64,000 nucleotides of DNA. Origin: Alphaproteobacteria bacterium (GTDB lineage: Bacteria > Pseudomonadota > Alphaproteobacteria > Rhodobacterales > Rhodobacteraceae). Below are positions 17,916 through 27,972 of the stretch, in pieces. The stretch is from contig JAUHWT010000014.1 in the NCBI GenBank assembly GCA_030427145.1, forward strand, positions 87,335-151,334. Direction: 5' to 3'. Below the pieces are notes generated by a model. That model was not told the DNA's origin. It made no database searches and saw only the letters and a program-made list of their open reading frames with translations. A program made the translations under genes and the position numbers. The first letter of the stretch is position 1. Each line of letters starts with the position of its first letter.

Positions 17916-19127
17916 TCATACGCGTTCAATAATCGTTGCCGCACCCATGCCTGACGCGACGCAGAGCGTCGCGAGTGCGGTGCCTTTTCCAGAGCGTTCC
18001 AGTTCGTCCAGGGCGGTGCCGATGATGATCGCGCCGGTTGCACCCAGCGGGTGGCCCATAGCGATTGCGCCGCCGTTCACGTTCACCTTTGAGTTGTCCA
18101 CGTCGAAGGCCTGAAGGAAGCGCAGAACGACGGCGGAGAAGGCCTCGTTGACCTCGATCAGATCGATGTCGGACATGGACATGCCGGACTCGGCGAGGAT
18201 CTTTTCGGTCACGGGAACCGGGCCGGTGAGCATGATGGTCGGATCCGTGCCGATCTTGGCCGTGGCGCGAATGCGGGCGCGGGGTTTGATGCCGTGCTTT
18301 TCGCCGTATTCCTTTGATCCGATCAGGAGAGCCGCCGCACCGTCGACGATGCCTGAGGAGTTGCCGGCGTGGTGGACGTGGTTGATCTTCTCAAGATGGG
18401 GATATTTCAGCAGAGCCACAGCATCGAAACCGGGCATGGTCTCGCCCATGTCCTTGAAGGCGGGTTTGAGCGCGCCCAGCGACTGCATGTCTGTGCCGGG
18501 GCGGAGGTATTCGTCCTTTACGAGGATCGGCAGGCCGTTGATGTCATTCACGGGGATGACCGAGCGGTCGAAGCGGCCTTCCTCCCAGGCTTTGGCCGCT
18601 CGTTTTTGGCTTTCGACGGCCAGTTCGTCGCAGTCATCGCGGGAGAACCCGTATTCCGTGGCGATGATATCGGCGGAAATGCCCTGGGGCACGAAATAGG
18701 ATTTCATGGCCAGAGAGGGGTCGACGGCTATGGCCGCGCCGTCCGAGCCCATGGCCACGCGGGACATCATTTCAACGCCGCCGGCGATGTAGCCGTCACC
18801 GGCGCCCGCACGGACCTGGTTGGCGGCGAGGTTTACGGCCTCGATGCCACTGGCGCAGAAGCGGTTGATGGAGAGGCCGGGGACCTTTTCCCCAAGTTCA
18901 GAGGCGAGAACGGCGGAGCGCGCAAGGCATCCGCCCTGTTCCATGACCTGGGTGGCGTTGCCCCAGATCACGTCCTCGACCGCGTCCTGGGGCAGGCCGT
19001 TGCGGTTTTTAACCGCATTCAGGGTTTCCGCCGACAGGCGCAGGGACGTGACCTCGTGCAGGCTGCCGTCCTTGCGGCCCTTGCCACGCGGTGTGCGCAC
19101 GGCGTCGTAAATGTAGGCTTCCGTCAT
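17916..19127 (-). CDS. fadA: acetyl-CoA C-acyltransferase (3-ketoacyl-CoA thiolase)
   Basis: A 403-residue thiolase that cleaves 3-ketoacyl-CoA to acetyl-CoA and a shortened acyl-CoA. The nucleophilic Cys is C91 in [11 protein letters not shown], the His is in [15 protein letters not shown], and the second Cys is in CVASGMGAA near the C-terminus. The last motif reads CVASGMG rather than the more usual C-x-GGG-MG, a mild variation. It is 12 bp downstream of a GST gene and upstream of fadJ in the same direction, giving a beta-oxidation operon. The assignment to FadA rather than a biosynthetic acetoacetyl-CoA thiolase rests on this context. Confidence 0.93.
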   Translation of the reverse strand: MTEAYIYDAVRTPRGKGRKDGSLHEVTSLRLSAETLNAVKNRNGLPQDAVEDVIWGNATQVMEQGGCLARSAVLASELGEKVPGLSINRFCASGIEAVNLAANQVRAGAGDGYIAGGVEMMSRVAMGSDGAAIAVDPSLAMKSYFVPQGISADIIATEYGFSRDDCDELAVESQKRAAKAWEEGRFDRSVIPVNDINGLPILVKDEYLRPGTDMQSLGALKPAFKDMGETMPGFDAVALLKYPHLEKINHVHHAGNSSGIVDGAAALLIGSKEYGEKHGIKPRARIRATAKIGTDPTIMLTGPVPVTEKILAESGMSMSDIDLIEVNEAFSAVVLRFLQAFDVDNSKVNVNGGAIAMGHPLGATGAIIIGTALDELERSGKGTALATLCVASGMGAATIIERV

Positions 19128-19139
19128 CGGTTCCTCCGG

Positions 19140-19781
19140 TTATTTGGCTCCGGGCAGGGGATGCCCGGGCATGAGGTCGTAGGGGTGTTTCCAGCCGGGC
19201 AGGGCGGCTATGCCTTCGAGCCACCGGCTGATGTTGGGGTATTGGTTCATGTCGGCGCCGAACTCATCGGCAAAGTACAGATAGGAGCAGCAGGAAAAAT
19301 CCGCCGTGGTCGGCCGGTCGGTGGCGACCCAGTCGCGGTCGGCCAGGTGGTGCTCCAGAACGGTCATCGCGGCTTTGGCGCGGCCACCCAGGAACGCAAT
19401 CACATCCGGGTTACGTTTCTCCGGTGCGAGGAAGTTCATCAGGAAACGGAGGGTGCCGATTGTGCTGCTGAGTTTATGATTGTCCCACAGGGTCCAGCGC
19501 AGGATCTCAAGGCGTTCGGCCTCAGTGTTGTGGCTGAATTTGCCGGTTTTGCCGGTAAGGTAGTCCATGATGACGCCGGACTGGGACAGGACCAGATCGC
19601 CATGTTCGAGAACGGGGACCTCGCCCATTTCGTTGAGGGCCAGAAATTCGGGTGTTTTGGAAGCGCCGTTGAAAAAGTCGACGAAAACCGGCTCCCAGTC
19701 CTGGCCGGTCAGTTCCAGCATCAGGGCGGCGCGGTATGCGTTCCCCGATTGTGCAAAACAGTGAAGCCGGTATACGCTCAT
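19140..19781 (-). CDS. glutathione S-transferase family protein
   Basis: A 213-residue cytosolic GST. The thioredoxin-like N-terminal domain runs from YRLHCFAQSGNAYRAALML to the cis-Pro region EVPVLEHGDLVLSQSGVIMDYL, in which VPVL and the QSG glutathione-binding turn are conserved. The all-helical C-terminal domain contains WVATDRPTTADFSCCSYLYF, matching the N-capping box. The substrate is not predictable. It sits between the acyl-CoA dehydrogenase and fadA genes; GST genes are found in acyl-CoA degradation operons of several Alphaproteobacteria, so a role in handling reactive intermediates is possible but only inferred. Confidence 0.88.
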   Translation of the reverse strand: MSVYRLHCFAQSGNAYRAALMLELTGQDWEPVFVDFFNGASKTPEFLALNEMGEVPVLEHGDLVLSQSGVIMDYLTGKTGKFSHNTEAERLEILRWTLWDNHKLSSTIGTLRFLMNFLAPEKRNPDVIAFLGGRAKAAMTVLEHHLADRDWVATDRPTTADFSCCSYLYFADEFGADMNQYPNISRWLEGIAALPGWKHPYDLMPGHPLPGAK

Positions 19782-19939
19782 TTCTTGATCCCTGTCGTGA
19801 CCTTTGCTTTGCGGGAATTGACGGCCCGATCCGTTCCGCCCGCGTTTGTTATGGTGTCGAGTTTCTGCAGTAGCGCAACCTTAAGAGGATCGGGGCGGAG
19901 CCTCCTCTAAGAAGGCTCCATCACGTTGGTGTTCCGGGT

Positions 19940-21700
19940 TTAAAAAGCCTCGGCGTCGAGGGCCATGACCGGGTCGGCGCCGCTCTCGATGCGAGCGAGG
20001 TGCATTTTGGTCGCCGGAAGCTGGCGGGCCATGTAGTAGCGGCCGGTGGCGAGTTTGTTTTTGTGGAAGTCGCTGTCGCCTTCCAGAGCCGCCTTCGCCA
20101 TGCGGGACCACATCAGGCCGAGGACGACGTGGCCGAAGAGGTGCATGAAATCCGACGATCCAGCCAAGGCGTGGTTGGGGTTCTTCATGCCGTTCTGCAT
20201 GAAATACATTCCGGCGGCCTGGAGGTCCTTGGAGGCGGCTTTCAGCGGTTCGAGGAAGTGCGTCCTGAGGTCCTCGTTGTCCGCATTGTCCTTGATAAAC
20301 GCCTTGACCATCTCAAAGAAGGCCACGACATGTTTGCCGCCGTCCTGGGCGAGCTTGCGGCCCACCAGATCGAGCGCCTGGACGCCATTTGCTCCCTCGT
20401 AGATCATGGCGATACGGGCGTCGCGCACGAACTGGCTCATGCCCCATTCCTCGATATAGCCGTGGCCGCCAAAGACCTGCTGGGCCTGGACGGTCATGTC
20501 GAAACCGCGATCGGTGAGGAAACCCTTCACGACGGGGGTGAGCAGGGAGATGAGGCCATGCGCGTCCTCGTCACGGGCAAGGTTGGCGGCGTCGATCAGG
20601 CTCGCGGACCAGAGCAGGAAGGCGCGGCCGCCCTCGATGAAGGATTTCTGGTCCATGAGGCTGCGGCGGATGTCCGGGTGGACGATCAGCGGATCGGCGG
20701 GGCCATCGGGGTTTTCGGTGCCGGTAACGGCCCGGCCCTGTAGGCGGTCGCGGGCGTAGTCGGTAGCGGCCTGATAGGCGGCGACGGCCTGGCCGAGACC
20801 CTGAAGGCCAACGCCGATGCGGGCCTCGTTCATCATGGTGAACATGGCGCGCAGGCCTTTGTGCTCCTCGCCAATCAGGTAACCGGTCGCGCCATCGTAA
20901 TTCATCACACAGGTCGAGTTGCCGTGGATGCCCATCTTCTCCTCGATCTTGCCGCAGGAGAGGGCGTTGCGGTCGCCGAGCGAGCCGTCCTCATTGACGA
21001 GGAATTTCGGGACGATAAAGAGCGAAATGCCTTTTACACCCTCCGGACCGCCGGGGATTTTGGCAAGAACCAGGTGGATGATGTTGTCGGACATGTCGTG
21101 CTCACCGGCGGAGATGAAGATCTTCTGGCCGGTGATCTTAAACGTGCCGTCGTCCTGGGGTTCGGCCTTGGTGCGCAGAAGGCCGAGGTCCGTTCCACAG
21201 TGGGGTTCGGTCAGGTTCATGGTGCCGGTCCACTCGCAGGACACCATTTTGGGCAGATAGGTGGCTTTCTGCGCGTCGGAACCGTGCGTGTGAATGGCGG
21301 AATAGGCGCCATGGGTCAGACCGGCATACATGTTGAAGGCCATGTTGGCGGCGGAGTGCATTTCGCCCACGGCTACGCCCATGATGTAGGGCATGCCCTG
21401 TCCGCCGAAATCCGGGTCGCAGTCGAGCCCGGTCCAGCCGCCCTCACGCAGAAGGTCGAAGGCTTCCTGAAATCCGTCCGGGGTGCGAACCACACCGTTT
21501 TCGAGCACACAGCCCTGCTCATCGCCCCTGGTATTGGTGGGGGCGAGAACGTCACGGGCGATTTTGCCCGCTTCCTCAAGGATGGCGGAGGTGAAATCCC
21601 GGTCCAGTTCGGAATAGCCGGGGATTTCCGACTGCTCGATTTTCAGGACGTCGTGCAGGACAAATTCCATGTCGCGAAGAGGGGGCGTGTAGGAGGCCAT
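19940..21700 (-). CDS. acyl-CoA dehydrogenase, DmdC-like long form
   Basis: A 586-residue FAD-dependent acyl-CoA dehydrogenase of the long subfamily that includes DmdC (3-methylmercaptopropionyl-CoA dehydrogenase). Seen are an N-terminal extension ([16 protein letters not shown]), the FAD-binding segment [29 protein letters not shown], the long helical domain with [13 protein letters not shown] and [17 protein letters not shown], and the extra C-terminal domain of this group. Most genomes hold several paralogues that act on fatty acyl-CoA, so DMSP breakdown cannot be claimed. The gene follows merR by 14 bp and precedes the GST gene by about 160 bp; it is probably controlled by that MerR protein. 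Confidence 0.92.
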   Translation of the reverse strand: MASYTPPLRDMEFVLHDVLKIEQSEIPGYSELDRDFTSAILEEAGKIARDVLAPTNTRGDEQGCVLENGVVRTPDGFQEAFDLLREGGWTGLDCDPDFGGQGMPYIMGVAVGEMHSAANMAFNMYAGLTHGAYSAIHTHGSDAQKATYLPKMVSCEWTGTMNLTEPHCGTDLGLLRTKAEPQDDGTFKITGQKIFISAGEHDMSDNIIHLVLAKIPGGPEGVKGISLFIVPKFLVNEDGSLGDRNALSCGKIEEKMGIHGNSTCVMNYDGATGYLIGEEHKGLRAMFTMMNEARIGVGLQGLGQAVAAYQAATDYARDRLQGRAVTGTENPDGPADPLIVHPDIRRSLMDQKSFIEGGRAFLLWSASLIDAANLARDEDAHGLISLLTPVVKGFLTDRGFDMTVQAQQVFGGHGYIEEWGMSQFVRDARIAMIYEGANGVQALDLVGRKLAQDGGKHVVAFFEMVKAFIKDNADNEDLRTHFLEPLKAASKDLQAAGMYFMQNGMKNPNHALAGSSDFMHLFGHVVLGLMWSRMAKAALEGDSDFHKNKLATGRYYMARQLPATKMHLARIESGADPVMALDAEAF

Positions 21701-21714
21701 TGGTGTTTCCTTCT

Positions 21715-22110
21715 TTATTCTGCCGCTTCGGCCGGGGTTTCGTTGAGGACCGATTTGACCCAGTTGAGCTGTTCCTCAAACTCGGCGATGGCCTCATTGA
21801 GTTCGTCGCGCTGGGCCACCATGCTCCGGTAGTGTTCCACCCCAAGATCGTAGGTTCGCTGAAGCTGTGTTCTTTGCTGATCGCCTGCGTCATAGAGATT
21901 GAGAAGCTGGCGGATTTCCTCGAGGGCAAAGCCAAAACGCTTGCCGCGCAGGATCAGTTTAAGGCGGGCCTGGCAGGATTTTCCGAACAGGCGTTTGGTT
22001 CCCTCACGCGTGGGGAACAGGAGTTCCCGCGACTCGTAGAACCGCAGCGTTCGGGGGGTTACTTCATATTTGGCGCACATTTCGCCGATAGTCAGCAGTG
22101 TGTCACTCAT
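21715..22110 (-). CDS. MerR family transcriptional regulator
   Basis: A 131-residue MerR-type regulator. The N-terminal winged-helix is [20 protein letters not shown] (helix-turn-helix plus the arginine pair after it), followed by the wing [14 protein letters not shown] and [15 protein letters not shown], and then a long dimerisation coiled coil to the end. No metal-binding Cys cluster is present at the C-terminus, which fits the acyl-CoA- or stress-responsive MerR group rather than metal sensors. The ATG at 22110 has GGAGGGA upstream; a longer frame to 22173 is not supported. It is the first gene before the acyl-CoA dehydrogenase and fad genes, and a perfect dyad lies in its promoter region, so it probably regulates this operon. 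Confidence 0.88.
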   Translation of the reverse strand: MSDTLLTIGEMCAKYEVTPRTLRFYESRELLFPTREGTKRLFGKSCQARLKLILRGKRFGFALEEIRQLLNLYDAGDQQRTQLQRTYDLGVEHYRSMVAQRDELNEAIAEFEEQLNWVKSVLNETPAEAAE

Positions 22111-22181
22111 GTTCCCTCCGTGGCCGATTGTTGTCGTTTTGCGAAACATGCTCGCAGGTTTGTCGCTTTTCAAGTAAATTG

Positions 22182-22199
22182 CTTTACGTAAACGTAAAG
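22182..22199. promoter_or_regulatory. perfect 18-bp dyad, probable MerR operator
   Basis: CTTTACGT-AA-ACGTAAAG is an exact inverted repeat with a 2-base centre, 72 bp upstream of the merR start and in the gap to the divergent thioesterase gene. Its size and symmetry suit a MerR dimer, and it resembles the operators reported for LiuR-type MerR regulators of acyl-CoA degradation. The site could control both directions. Confidence 0.6.
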
Positions 22200-22344
22200 T
22201 TGACGCGACGTCATACTGGCCGCGTCCATCCGCCGTCCGCAGTGTCCTGATCGGGAATTTGACCTGTTATCGTGATGAAAACGGGCTTATGCATCGGAAA
22301 ATGGTGCCGGTTTTGACCGGACGGGGCAATCTACAGGTGGCATC

Positions 22345-22785
22345 GTGGGCGACACCCTGAGCAAGGAAGACAAAATCCGCATAGCGAGGCAGTTTGTGGG
22401 CGCTCTGCCCCATTCGGCCGATCTGGGCATGCATCTTGATGATCTTGGGCCCGGTTGGGTGATCATGTCGCTGGGCTATGACGAGCGATTCATAGGTGAT
22501 CCGGAGACCGGTGTGCTGCATGGTGGGGTGGTGACCGCGCTGCTCGATACCAGCGGAGGGACGGCGGTGATGGCGCATCCAATGGCGCCCAAGGGGACGG
22601 CCACGATTGATCTTCGTATTGACTACATGCGACCGGCGGAACCGGGGAGGCGGATCTACAGCCGGGCCGAGTGTTACCGCATGACGAAGAACGTCGCGTT
22701 TGTTCGGGCCACGGCCTACACGGATGACATTGACGTGCCGGTCGCGGCGGCAACCGGGGCCTTCACGGTGGAGGGGTTGAGCTAA
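22345..22785 (+). CDS. PaaI family thioesterase (hotdog fold)
   Basis: A 146-residue hotdog-fold acyl-CoA thioesterase. The central helix motif is [18 protein letters not shown], with [19 protein letters not shown] as the conserved strand after it, as in PaaI/YdiI-like enzymes. It starts with GTG at 22345 after AGGTGG. It overlaps the next gene by one base (TAATG), which is another thioesterase of the same fold, so the pair probably forms a heteromeric or tandem system. Substrate unknown; being divergent from the beta-oxidation operon, it may act on fatty acyl-CoA. Confidence 0.88.
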   Translation: MGDTLSKEDKIRIARQFVGALPHSADLGMHLDDLGPGWVIMSLGYDERFIGDPETGVLHGGVVTALLDTSGGTAVMAHPMAPKGTATIDLRIDYMRPAEPGRRIYSRAECYRMTKNVAFVRATAYTDDIDVPVAAATGAFTVEGLS

Positions 22786-23303
22786 TGCCGTTCAAACGTC
22801 CGGAACCGGTCCAGGTGGTCAAGCAGCGGCGCGATGCGGCGCTGAAGCAGATGGTGGCGCAGGTACCCTATATTCAGCATCTGGGCGTGGTGTTTGAGCG
22901 GCATGGCGATGAGCTGACCGCCCTGTTGCAGTATGATGAGAAGCTGGTCGGCAATCCGGTGTTGCAGGCCCTGCACGGGGGCGCGATAGGTGCGTTTCTT
23001 GAGATCACCGCGATCATGGAGCTGTCCTGGCAGCAGGTCTGGAACCTGATGGAAGGTGGCGGCCCGGAGGCTGAAGCCATTGAGGCGGGGCGTTTTCCGC
23101 CGTTGCCCAAGACGATTGATTTCACGGTGGACTACCTGCGGGGCGGTTTGCCGCGCGATGCCTATGCACGGGCGCGGGTGAACAGGTCCGGCCGGCGCTA
23201 TGCCAGTGTGCATGTGGAGGCCTGGCAGGATAACCGGGCGCGGCTCTTCGCTCAGGGGACGGGACATTTTCTGATGCCACAGGGCGGGAAAACCGCCGGG
23301 TGA
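22785..23303 (+). CDS. PaaI family thioesterase (hotdog fold), second copy
   Basis: A 172-residue second hotdog thioesterase. The helix motif is ALHGGAIGAFLEITAIMEL, where the usual small residue pattern after HGG is kept, and KTIDFTVDYLRGGLPRDAYA is the strand region. A stretch of about 25 residues (WNLMEGGGPEAEAIEAG) is inserted between helix and strand compared with the first copy. The start overlaps the previous stop, and the end overlaps the MATE gene by 4 bp, so the three genes are one operon. Sequence divergence between the two thioesterases is large, suggesting distinct roles or a heterodimer. Confidence 0.85.
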   Translation: MPFKRPEPVQVVKQRRDAALKQMVAQVPYIQHLGVVFERHGDELTALLQYDEKLVGNPVLQALHGGAIGAFLEITAIMELSWQQVWNLMEGGGPEAEAIEAGRFPPLPKTIDFTVDYLRGGLPRDAYARARVNRSGRRYASVHVEAWQDNRARLFAQGTGHFLMPQGGKTAG

Positions 23304-24607
23304 CGACCCCTTCGATCAGCCATCGGCGGGTTTTGCGCATAGCCGTACCCATTGTGCTGTCCAATGCGACCATCCCGATTTTGGGAGCGGTCGATACCGG
23401 TGTGGTTGGTCAGATCGGTTTGGCCGCGCCGGTGGGGGCGGTTGGCATTGGGGCGGTGATCCTGGCGTCGCTCTACTGGATTTTCGGGTTTCTGCGGATG
23501 GGGACGTCCGGCCTGGTGGCGCAGGCCCATGGGGCGGGTGATGCGGTCGAGGTTGGCGCGCTGCTGGTGCGGGGGCTGCTGATCGGGCTGGGGGCGGGCC
23601 TCATCTATCTGGTTCTGTCGCCGCTGCTTTTTCAGGCGGCGTTTCATATTGCGCCTGCGTCTGAGGAGGTCGAGGACCTGGCGCGTGCCTACATGTCGGT
23701 CCGTATCTGGGGCGCGCCGGCGACCATTGCGATTTACGCGCTGACGGGTTGGCTGATCGCCATGGAGCGGACGCGGGGCGTGTTGTGGCTGCAGCTTGGC
23801 ATGAACATGGTCAATGTGGTGCTGGACCTGTGGTTTGTGCTTGGGCTTGGCTGGGGCGTGGTTGGCGTGGCCTGGGCCACTCTGGCGGCGGAGTTTTCGG
23901 GGCTGGTTATCGGTCTGTATCTCTGTCGCGACGCGTTTGCCGATCCGATGTCCCGGGCGGCGTCGGTCGTGTTTGACCGGGTGAAGCTCATACGGATGGC
24001 GGCGGTCAACGGGGACATTTTGATCCGTTCGGTCCTGTTGCAGGCGAGTTTTACGAGTTTTCTTTTTCTGGGGGCGGGCCTTGGTGACGTGCAGCTGGCG
24101 GCGAACCAGGTGCTGATGCAGTTTCTGCAGTTTACCGCCTTTGGGCTCGACGGGTTTGCCTTTGCGGCGGAGACACTGGTGGGTCAGGCGCTTGGCCGAC
24201 GGAACAGGCCGGAACTGCGGTCGGCCGCCATTGTGACATCGCAATGGGGTGTGGCGGTGTCCGTTGGGCTTTGCGTGGTGTTCTGGATCTTTGGGCCGAT
24301 GGTGATCGATATCATGACCACCGCGCCGGATGTCCGGATTGCCGCGCGGGAATACCTGCCCTGGATTGCGGTGGCTCCGGTGGTCGGGATTGCGTCCTGG
24401 ATGCTGGACGGGGTGTTTATTGGCGCGACACGCACCGGGCCCATGCGAAATGCGATGATTCTGTCCGTTGCGATCTATGTTGTGGCGGTGCTGATCCTTC
24501 TGCCACAGTTCGGCAATCACGGGCTTTGGGCGGCGCTTATGGTTTTGAACACGGCGCGGGGCGTTACTCTCGCGCTGCGGTATCCGGCACTGGAAGCGGC
24601 TGTATAG
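23300..24607 (+). CDS. MATE family efflux transporter (DinF-like)
   Basis: A 435-residue multidrug and toxin extrusion transporter with about 12 membrane helices in two homologous halves. The first half opens with RVLRIAVPIVLSNATIPILGAVDTG and GTSGLVAQAHGAGD, both typical of MATE proteins; the second half includes FALDGFAFAAETLVGQALG-like sequence (GLDGFAFAAETLVGQALG) and a C-terminal helix bundle. Lack of long loops and the DGFAFAAE motif point to the DinF subgroup. It exports cationic or lipophilic compounds with sodium or proton exchange; the real substrate is unknown. The GTG start overlaps the upstream thioesterase stop. Confidence 0.9.
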   Translation: MTTPSISHRRVLRIAVPIVLSNATIPILGAVDTGVVGQIGLAAPVGAVGIGAVILASLYWIFGFLRMGTSGLVAQAHGAGDAVEVGALLVRGLLIGLGAGLIYLVLSPLLFQAAFHIAPASEEVEDLARAYMSVRIWGAPATIAIYALTGWLIAMERTRGVLWLQLGMNMVNVVLDLWFVLGLGWGVVGVAWATLAAEFSGLVIGLYLCRDAFADPMSRAASVVFDRVKLIRMAAVNGDILIRSVLLQASFTSFLFLGAGLGDVQLAANQVLMQFLQFTAFGLDGFAFAAETLVGQALGRRNRPELRSAAIVTSQWGVAVSVGLCVVFWIFGPMVIDIMTTAPDVRIAAREYLPWIAVAPVVGIASWMLDGVFIGATRTGPMRNAMILSVAIYVVAVLILLPQFGNHGLWAALMVLNTARGVTLALRYPALEAAV

Positions 24608-24622
24608 CGGGTCGTCGTCGGC

Positions 24623-26083
24623 TCAGGACAGTTCGGTTTTCAGCCGGTCCACCAGGGTTTCCAGAACCTTGACGCGGGAGAAGCGCTTGTCGTTGGCCTC
24701 GACGATTGTCCAGGGCGCCTGCGGTTTGGAGCAGAGAGCGACCATGTCCTCAACGGCACTGGCGTAGAGGTCCCATTTCTCGCGGTTGCGCCAGTCGTCA
24801 TCGGTGATCTTGAAACGCTTGTGCGGGGTGTTCTCGCGGGCCTTGAAGCGGGCCAGCTGTTCATCGGCGTCAATGGCCAACCAGAACTTGTGGACTATAT
24901 AGCCCGCCCGGATAAGCTGTGTTTCGAAGTCGTTGATTTCCTCATAGGCCCTGGCCCAGTCATGGGGTGCGGCGAAACCTTCCACGCGTTCCACGAGCAC
25001 ACGGCCGTACCAGCTGCGGTCGAAGATGGTAATGTCGCCCTGGTCTGGAATGCGTCGCCAGAAACGCCAGAGATAGGGGCGTGAAAGGGCCTCCTGGCTG
25101 GGTGCAGCGATGGGGACCACCGTACTCTGGACCGGGTCGAGCGCGGCGCGGGCGCGTCGGATGGCGCCCCCCTTGCCAGCGGCGTCGTTGCCCTCGAAGA
25201 CAAGGACCATGCCACGTTCGGTCATTTCGGGGCTGCGGGTGAGTTTGTAGAGTTCGTTCTGTGCGTCCTTAAGACGTTTCTTGTACTCGTCCTTTTTGAG
25301 GCTTTGGGTCAGATCGAGGGCGGGCAGGACGGGTTTGCCCGGCGCGATGCGGTTTGCATGGTCCCATGTTTCGGCAGGCGTTTTGACGGGGGCGACCGTG
25401 AGCGCCTGAAGCACCAGTTCGCCGACCTCAAAATCGCGGGCTTCGGTGTCTATGGCGCAAATCTCGTGCCAGGGCTCGCCGGACATGCCGGAGAGTTCCT
25501 CCGCGGCCTCAACCAGTCGTTTCTGTTCCTTCTTGTCCTGGAGCTTGTCCCATTCAACCATCAGGGGTTTGCGGAAGCTGCCCGGAGCGTTGCTTTTTTC
25601 CTCGTAGCGTTTCTGGGCCTTGCCGGCGGAGAGTTTGAGCCAGATCTTCAGGACGCGGACGCCTTCGGCCTTGAGCATGGCCTCGACATGGCGGGTCATT
25701 TCCAGGGAGGCTTCGAACTGCTTCAGGTCGGTTTTGTCGGTGATGCGGTTGTAGAGCAGCTGGTGGTACCAGGAGCCGAGTACGATGGCGATGCGGCCGC
25801 GTTCGGGCATGTCCAGCCAGTAGCGACGGGCCAGCGGGCCGTGGTATTTTTTGTGTTTGCCGATGTCATAGGCCAGCGTCGACACGCCGCGCGGGTCGAG
25901 CCATTCGTTCAGGCGGTTGGTGACCTCGCCTTTGCCGGAACCATCGAGCCCGTTAATGAGAACCAGCAGGGCCTGGGATTTGTCCTCGGCAAATTCGAAC
26001 TGCGCGTCGAGAAGCGCGGTGCGCAACGCGGACTCGCGGTCCTCCTCTACCGTCGGGGTTTCGCTCTCGTTTTGTGTGTCCAT
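24623..26083 (-). CDS. pap: polyphosphate:AMP phosphotransferase (two-domain PPK2)
   Basis: A 486-residue fusion of two PPK2 domains, the architecture of Pap, which uses polyphosphate to phosphorylate AMP to ADP. The first domain has the Walker A-like INGLDGSGKGEVTNRLNEWL (near residue 45) and the second has FEGNDAAGKGGAIRRA (near residue 290), followed by DRSWYGRVLVERVEGF, the lid motif typical of active PPK2. As in other Pap proteins, the C-terminal domain looks like the catalytic one. The ATG at 26083 is chosen; longer N-terminal frames are low-complexity. Together with ppk and ppx in the same window this gives a full polyphosphate cycle. It is convergent with the MATE gene. Confidence 0.92.
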   Translation of the reverse strand: MDTQNESETPTVEEDRESALRTALLDAQFEFAEDKSQALLVLINGLDGSGKGEVTNRLNEWLDPRGVSTLAYDIGKHKKYHGPLARRYWLDMPERGRIAIVLGSWYHQLLYNRITDKTDLKQFEASLEMTRHVEAMLKAEGVRVLKIWLKLSAGKAQKRYEEKSNAPGSFRKPLMVEWDKLQDKKEQKRLVEAAEELSGMSGEPWHEICAIDTEARDFEVGELVLQALTVAPVKTPAETWDHANRIAPGKPVLPALDLTQSLKKDEYKKRLKDAQNELYKLTRSPEMTERGMVLVFEGNDAAGKGGAIRRARAALDPVQSTVVPIAAPSQEALSRPYLWRFWRRIPDQGDITIFDRSWYGRVLVERVEGFAAPHDWARAYEEINDFETQLIRAGYIVHKFWLAIDADEQLARFKARENTPHKRFKITDDDWRNREKWDLYASAVEDMVALCSKPQAPWTIVEANDKRFSRVKVLETLVDRLKTELS

Positions 26084-26540
26084 TCCGCCCGCCCTGTCAG
26101 GTGCCATGCCTCGCCAGTTTCGGCGTGCGTGGCCGGAGTTGCAAGGGGGTGGTAATATTGTCGGAAGAGAAGATTGATCGTTGGGGAGGGTGGGGCTATC
26201 CGAGCCGCGGTGGTTTGAGGCTATTGGGATTTCCCGGTTGTTGGGGCCGCATGGTGGCGAGGCCGTTGATTTTTCTTTAGGCGACAAATTTGGTCAACTA
26301 ATTGAAATCGTTGATTTTTCGGTTGATCTGTTCGCCGGGACAGTTTAGGGAGGTTGTCAGTAAGAACTGCAAGCCAGTTTTGTCATCCCGCCAGGCAGCG
26401 TCCCTGGATAGCCACCCAGCCAGATGATCAAAACAAGCCAGCATGTTGCGACCCGCAAGCCTTTGTGCCAGCGGGCCGTTGTTTTTAGGGCCAGCTTAAC
26501 GAGGTGACAGCGCGGGATTGCGTCGCGGTCAATTGGGATG
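26084..26540. other. gene-free region between pap and pyrD
   Basis: About 450 bp with no supported ORF. Composition is more AT-rich around 26270-26340. Loosely complementary segments near 26370-26385 and 26428-26446 could form a stem, but no known RNA family was recognised. Confidence 0.4.
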
Positions 26541-27593
26541 TCAGGATTTGGCGTCCGCGCCTACGGCTTCGGAGACGTTGGAAAACCCGTCCCGGGCAAG
26601 AAGGGGCGGCAGTCCATCAAGGATTTCACGGACAAGCGACATGCCGCCGTAGACGAGAGCCGAATAAATCTGGACGGCGGACGCACCGGCGCGGATTTTG
26701 GCGTAGGCCTGTTCGGCCGATCCCACGCCACCCACACCGATCAGCGGGATTTGTCCTCCGGTGAAGCGGTAAATGTTGCGCAGGACCGTCGTCGATTTTT
26801 CGAACAGCGGCTGACCCGAGAGGCCCCCGGCCTCTTCCCGGTGCGGGCTGTGCAGACCGTCGCGGGAAAGGGTCGTGTTGGTCGCGATGATGGCGGCAAT
26901 ACCGGCGGTCATGGCGCATTCGGCCACGTCAGCCTGCTCCTCCTCCGTCAGGTCTGGGGCGATTTTGAGAAAAACGAGCACCGGACGGTCTAGCCCGGCG
27001 CGGGCTTCCATCACGCGTTCCAGCAGGGCGGTGAGGGCGGCGCGGCCCTGCAAATCCCGGAGTTTTTCGGTATTGGGCGAAGAGACATTGACGGTGGCAA
27101 AATCCACATGTGGCCCGGCATGGGTCAGAACTTTGGCAAAATCGGCGGCGCGGTCCTCACTGGTTTTGTTTGCGCCAAGGTTGAGGCCGACAACACCGGA
27201 CGATGGCCGCTTCGCAAGGCGGGCGGTGATCGCTTCCATACCATCGTTATTGAAGCCGAAGCGGTTGATGACGGCCTGGTCTCCGCTGAGACGGAAGAGG
27301 CGTGGCCTGGGGTTTCCTGGTTGCGGCAATGGCGTGGCCGCGCCCACCTCGATGAAACCGAACCCGGTGTTCAGGAGAGGCTCAATGGCCTCGGCGTTTT
27401 TGTCGAGACCGGCGGCGAGGCCAAGCGGATTGGGAAGCCGGATGCCGGCAATTTCCGTTTCCAGAGCCGGGGAGGTGATGGCCCCCTCTTTGGGGCCGAG
27501 GCCAAGTTTAAGTGCCCTGATGGCGAGGGAGTGAGCCGTTTCCGGGTCGATACGGTGAAGGGCGGCGAGCCCCATGCGTTCGAGTGCGCTCAT
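26541..27593 (-). CDS. pyrD: dihydroorotate dehydrogenase (quinone), class 2
   Basis: A 350-residue class 2 dihydroorotate dehydrogenase, the membrane-associated FMN enzyme that oxidises dihydroorotate to orotate with quinone in pyrimidine synthesis. An N-terminal amphipathic region ([20 protein letters not shown]) provides membrane contact. Conserved segments are [39 protein letters not shown], and [15 protein letters not shown], in which Ser is the catalytic base typical of class 2. FMN-binding glycine motifs [11 protein letters not shown] are near the C-terminus. It overlaps the upstream DUF952 gene by 4 bp (ATGA), so the two are coupled. Confidence 0.96.
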   Translation of the reverse strand: MSALERMGLAALHRIDPETAHSLAIRALKLGLGPKEGAITSPALETEIAGIRLPNPLGLAAGLDKNAEAIEPLLNTGFGFIEVGAATPLPQPGNPRPRLFRLSGDQAVINRFGFNNDGMEAITARLAKRPSSGVVGLNLGANKTSEDRAADFAKVLTHAGPHVDFATVNVSSPNTEKLRDLQGRAALTALLERVMEARAGLDRPVLVFLKIAPDLTEEEQADVAECAMTAGIAAIIATNTTLSRDGLHSPHREEAGGLSGQPLFEKSTTVLRNIYRFTGGQIPLIGVGGVGSAEQAYAKIRAGASAVQIYSALVYGGMSLVREILDGLPPLLARDGFSNVSEAVGADAKS

Positions 27594-27928
27594 GTAAGGC
27601 CGATGGGGGCCTGGGGTCCGTCAGGGCCGGTTGCGAGTTCCTCGGCTGAGAGAATGTCGGACAGGCGCAACTCCCGGTAGAGATGAGGGAAGAGGTCGCC
27701 GCCCCGCGAGGGTTCCCAGCGGATGTCGTTGCCTAAAGCTTCGGCGTCGACCGTCAGCAGAAACAGTTCCGTCTCGTTTGAGAAATGCTTGCGCAGGGTT
27801 TCGTCCAACTGACGCGCTGTCGAGAAATGCACGTAGCCGTCCTGACGGTCGACCGGTGCTCCTGGCGTCGAGCCGTCCTGTTCGAGTTCAGCCCATTCCC
27901 GGGCGCGAAAGACCTTGTAAATCCGCAT
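27590..27928 (-). CDS. DUF952 domain protein
   Basis: A 112-residue member of the DUF952 family, with the conserved [11 protein letters not shown] at the N-terminus, the [19 protein letters not shown] helix-strand motif and [18 protein letters not shown]. The family is uncharacterised; the fold has been compared with ADP-ribosyltransferase-like or tRNA 2'-phosphotransferase-like folds, but no activity is established. The ATG at 27928 follows AAGGTG and begins the conserved strand. It is coupled to pyrD by an ATGA overlap, a pairing seen in many Alphaproteobacteria, whose meaning is unclear. Confidence 0.85.
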   Translation of the reverse strand: MRIYKVFRAREWAELEQDGSTPGAPVDRQDGYVHFSTARQLDETLRKHFSNETELFLLTVDAEALGNDIRWEPSRGGDLFPHLYRELRLSDILSAEELATGPDGPQAPIGLT

Positions 27929-27972
27929 GGCCCGCACCTTTGGCCCAGCCTGCGGCCGAGGTCAAGATTGCT

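Noticed and set aside
18369..19910. 513-codon plus-strand frame opposite fadA and GST
   Set aside because: Spans two convincing minus-strand genes and has no motifs.
26340..26540. Structured RNA between pap and pyrD
   Set aside because: Partial complementarity only; it does not match SRP RNA, 6S RNA or tmRNA patterns that I can recognise.
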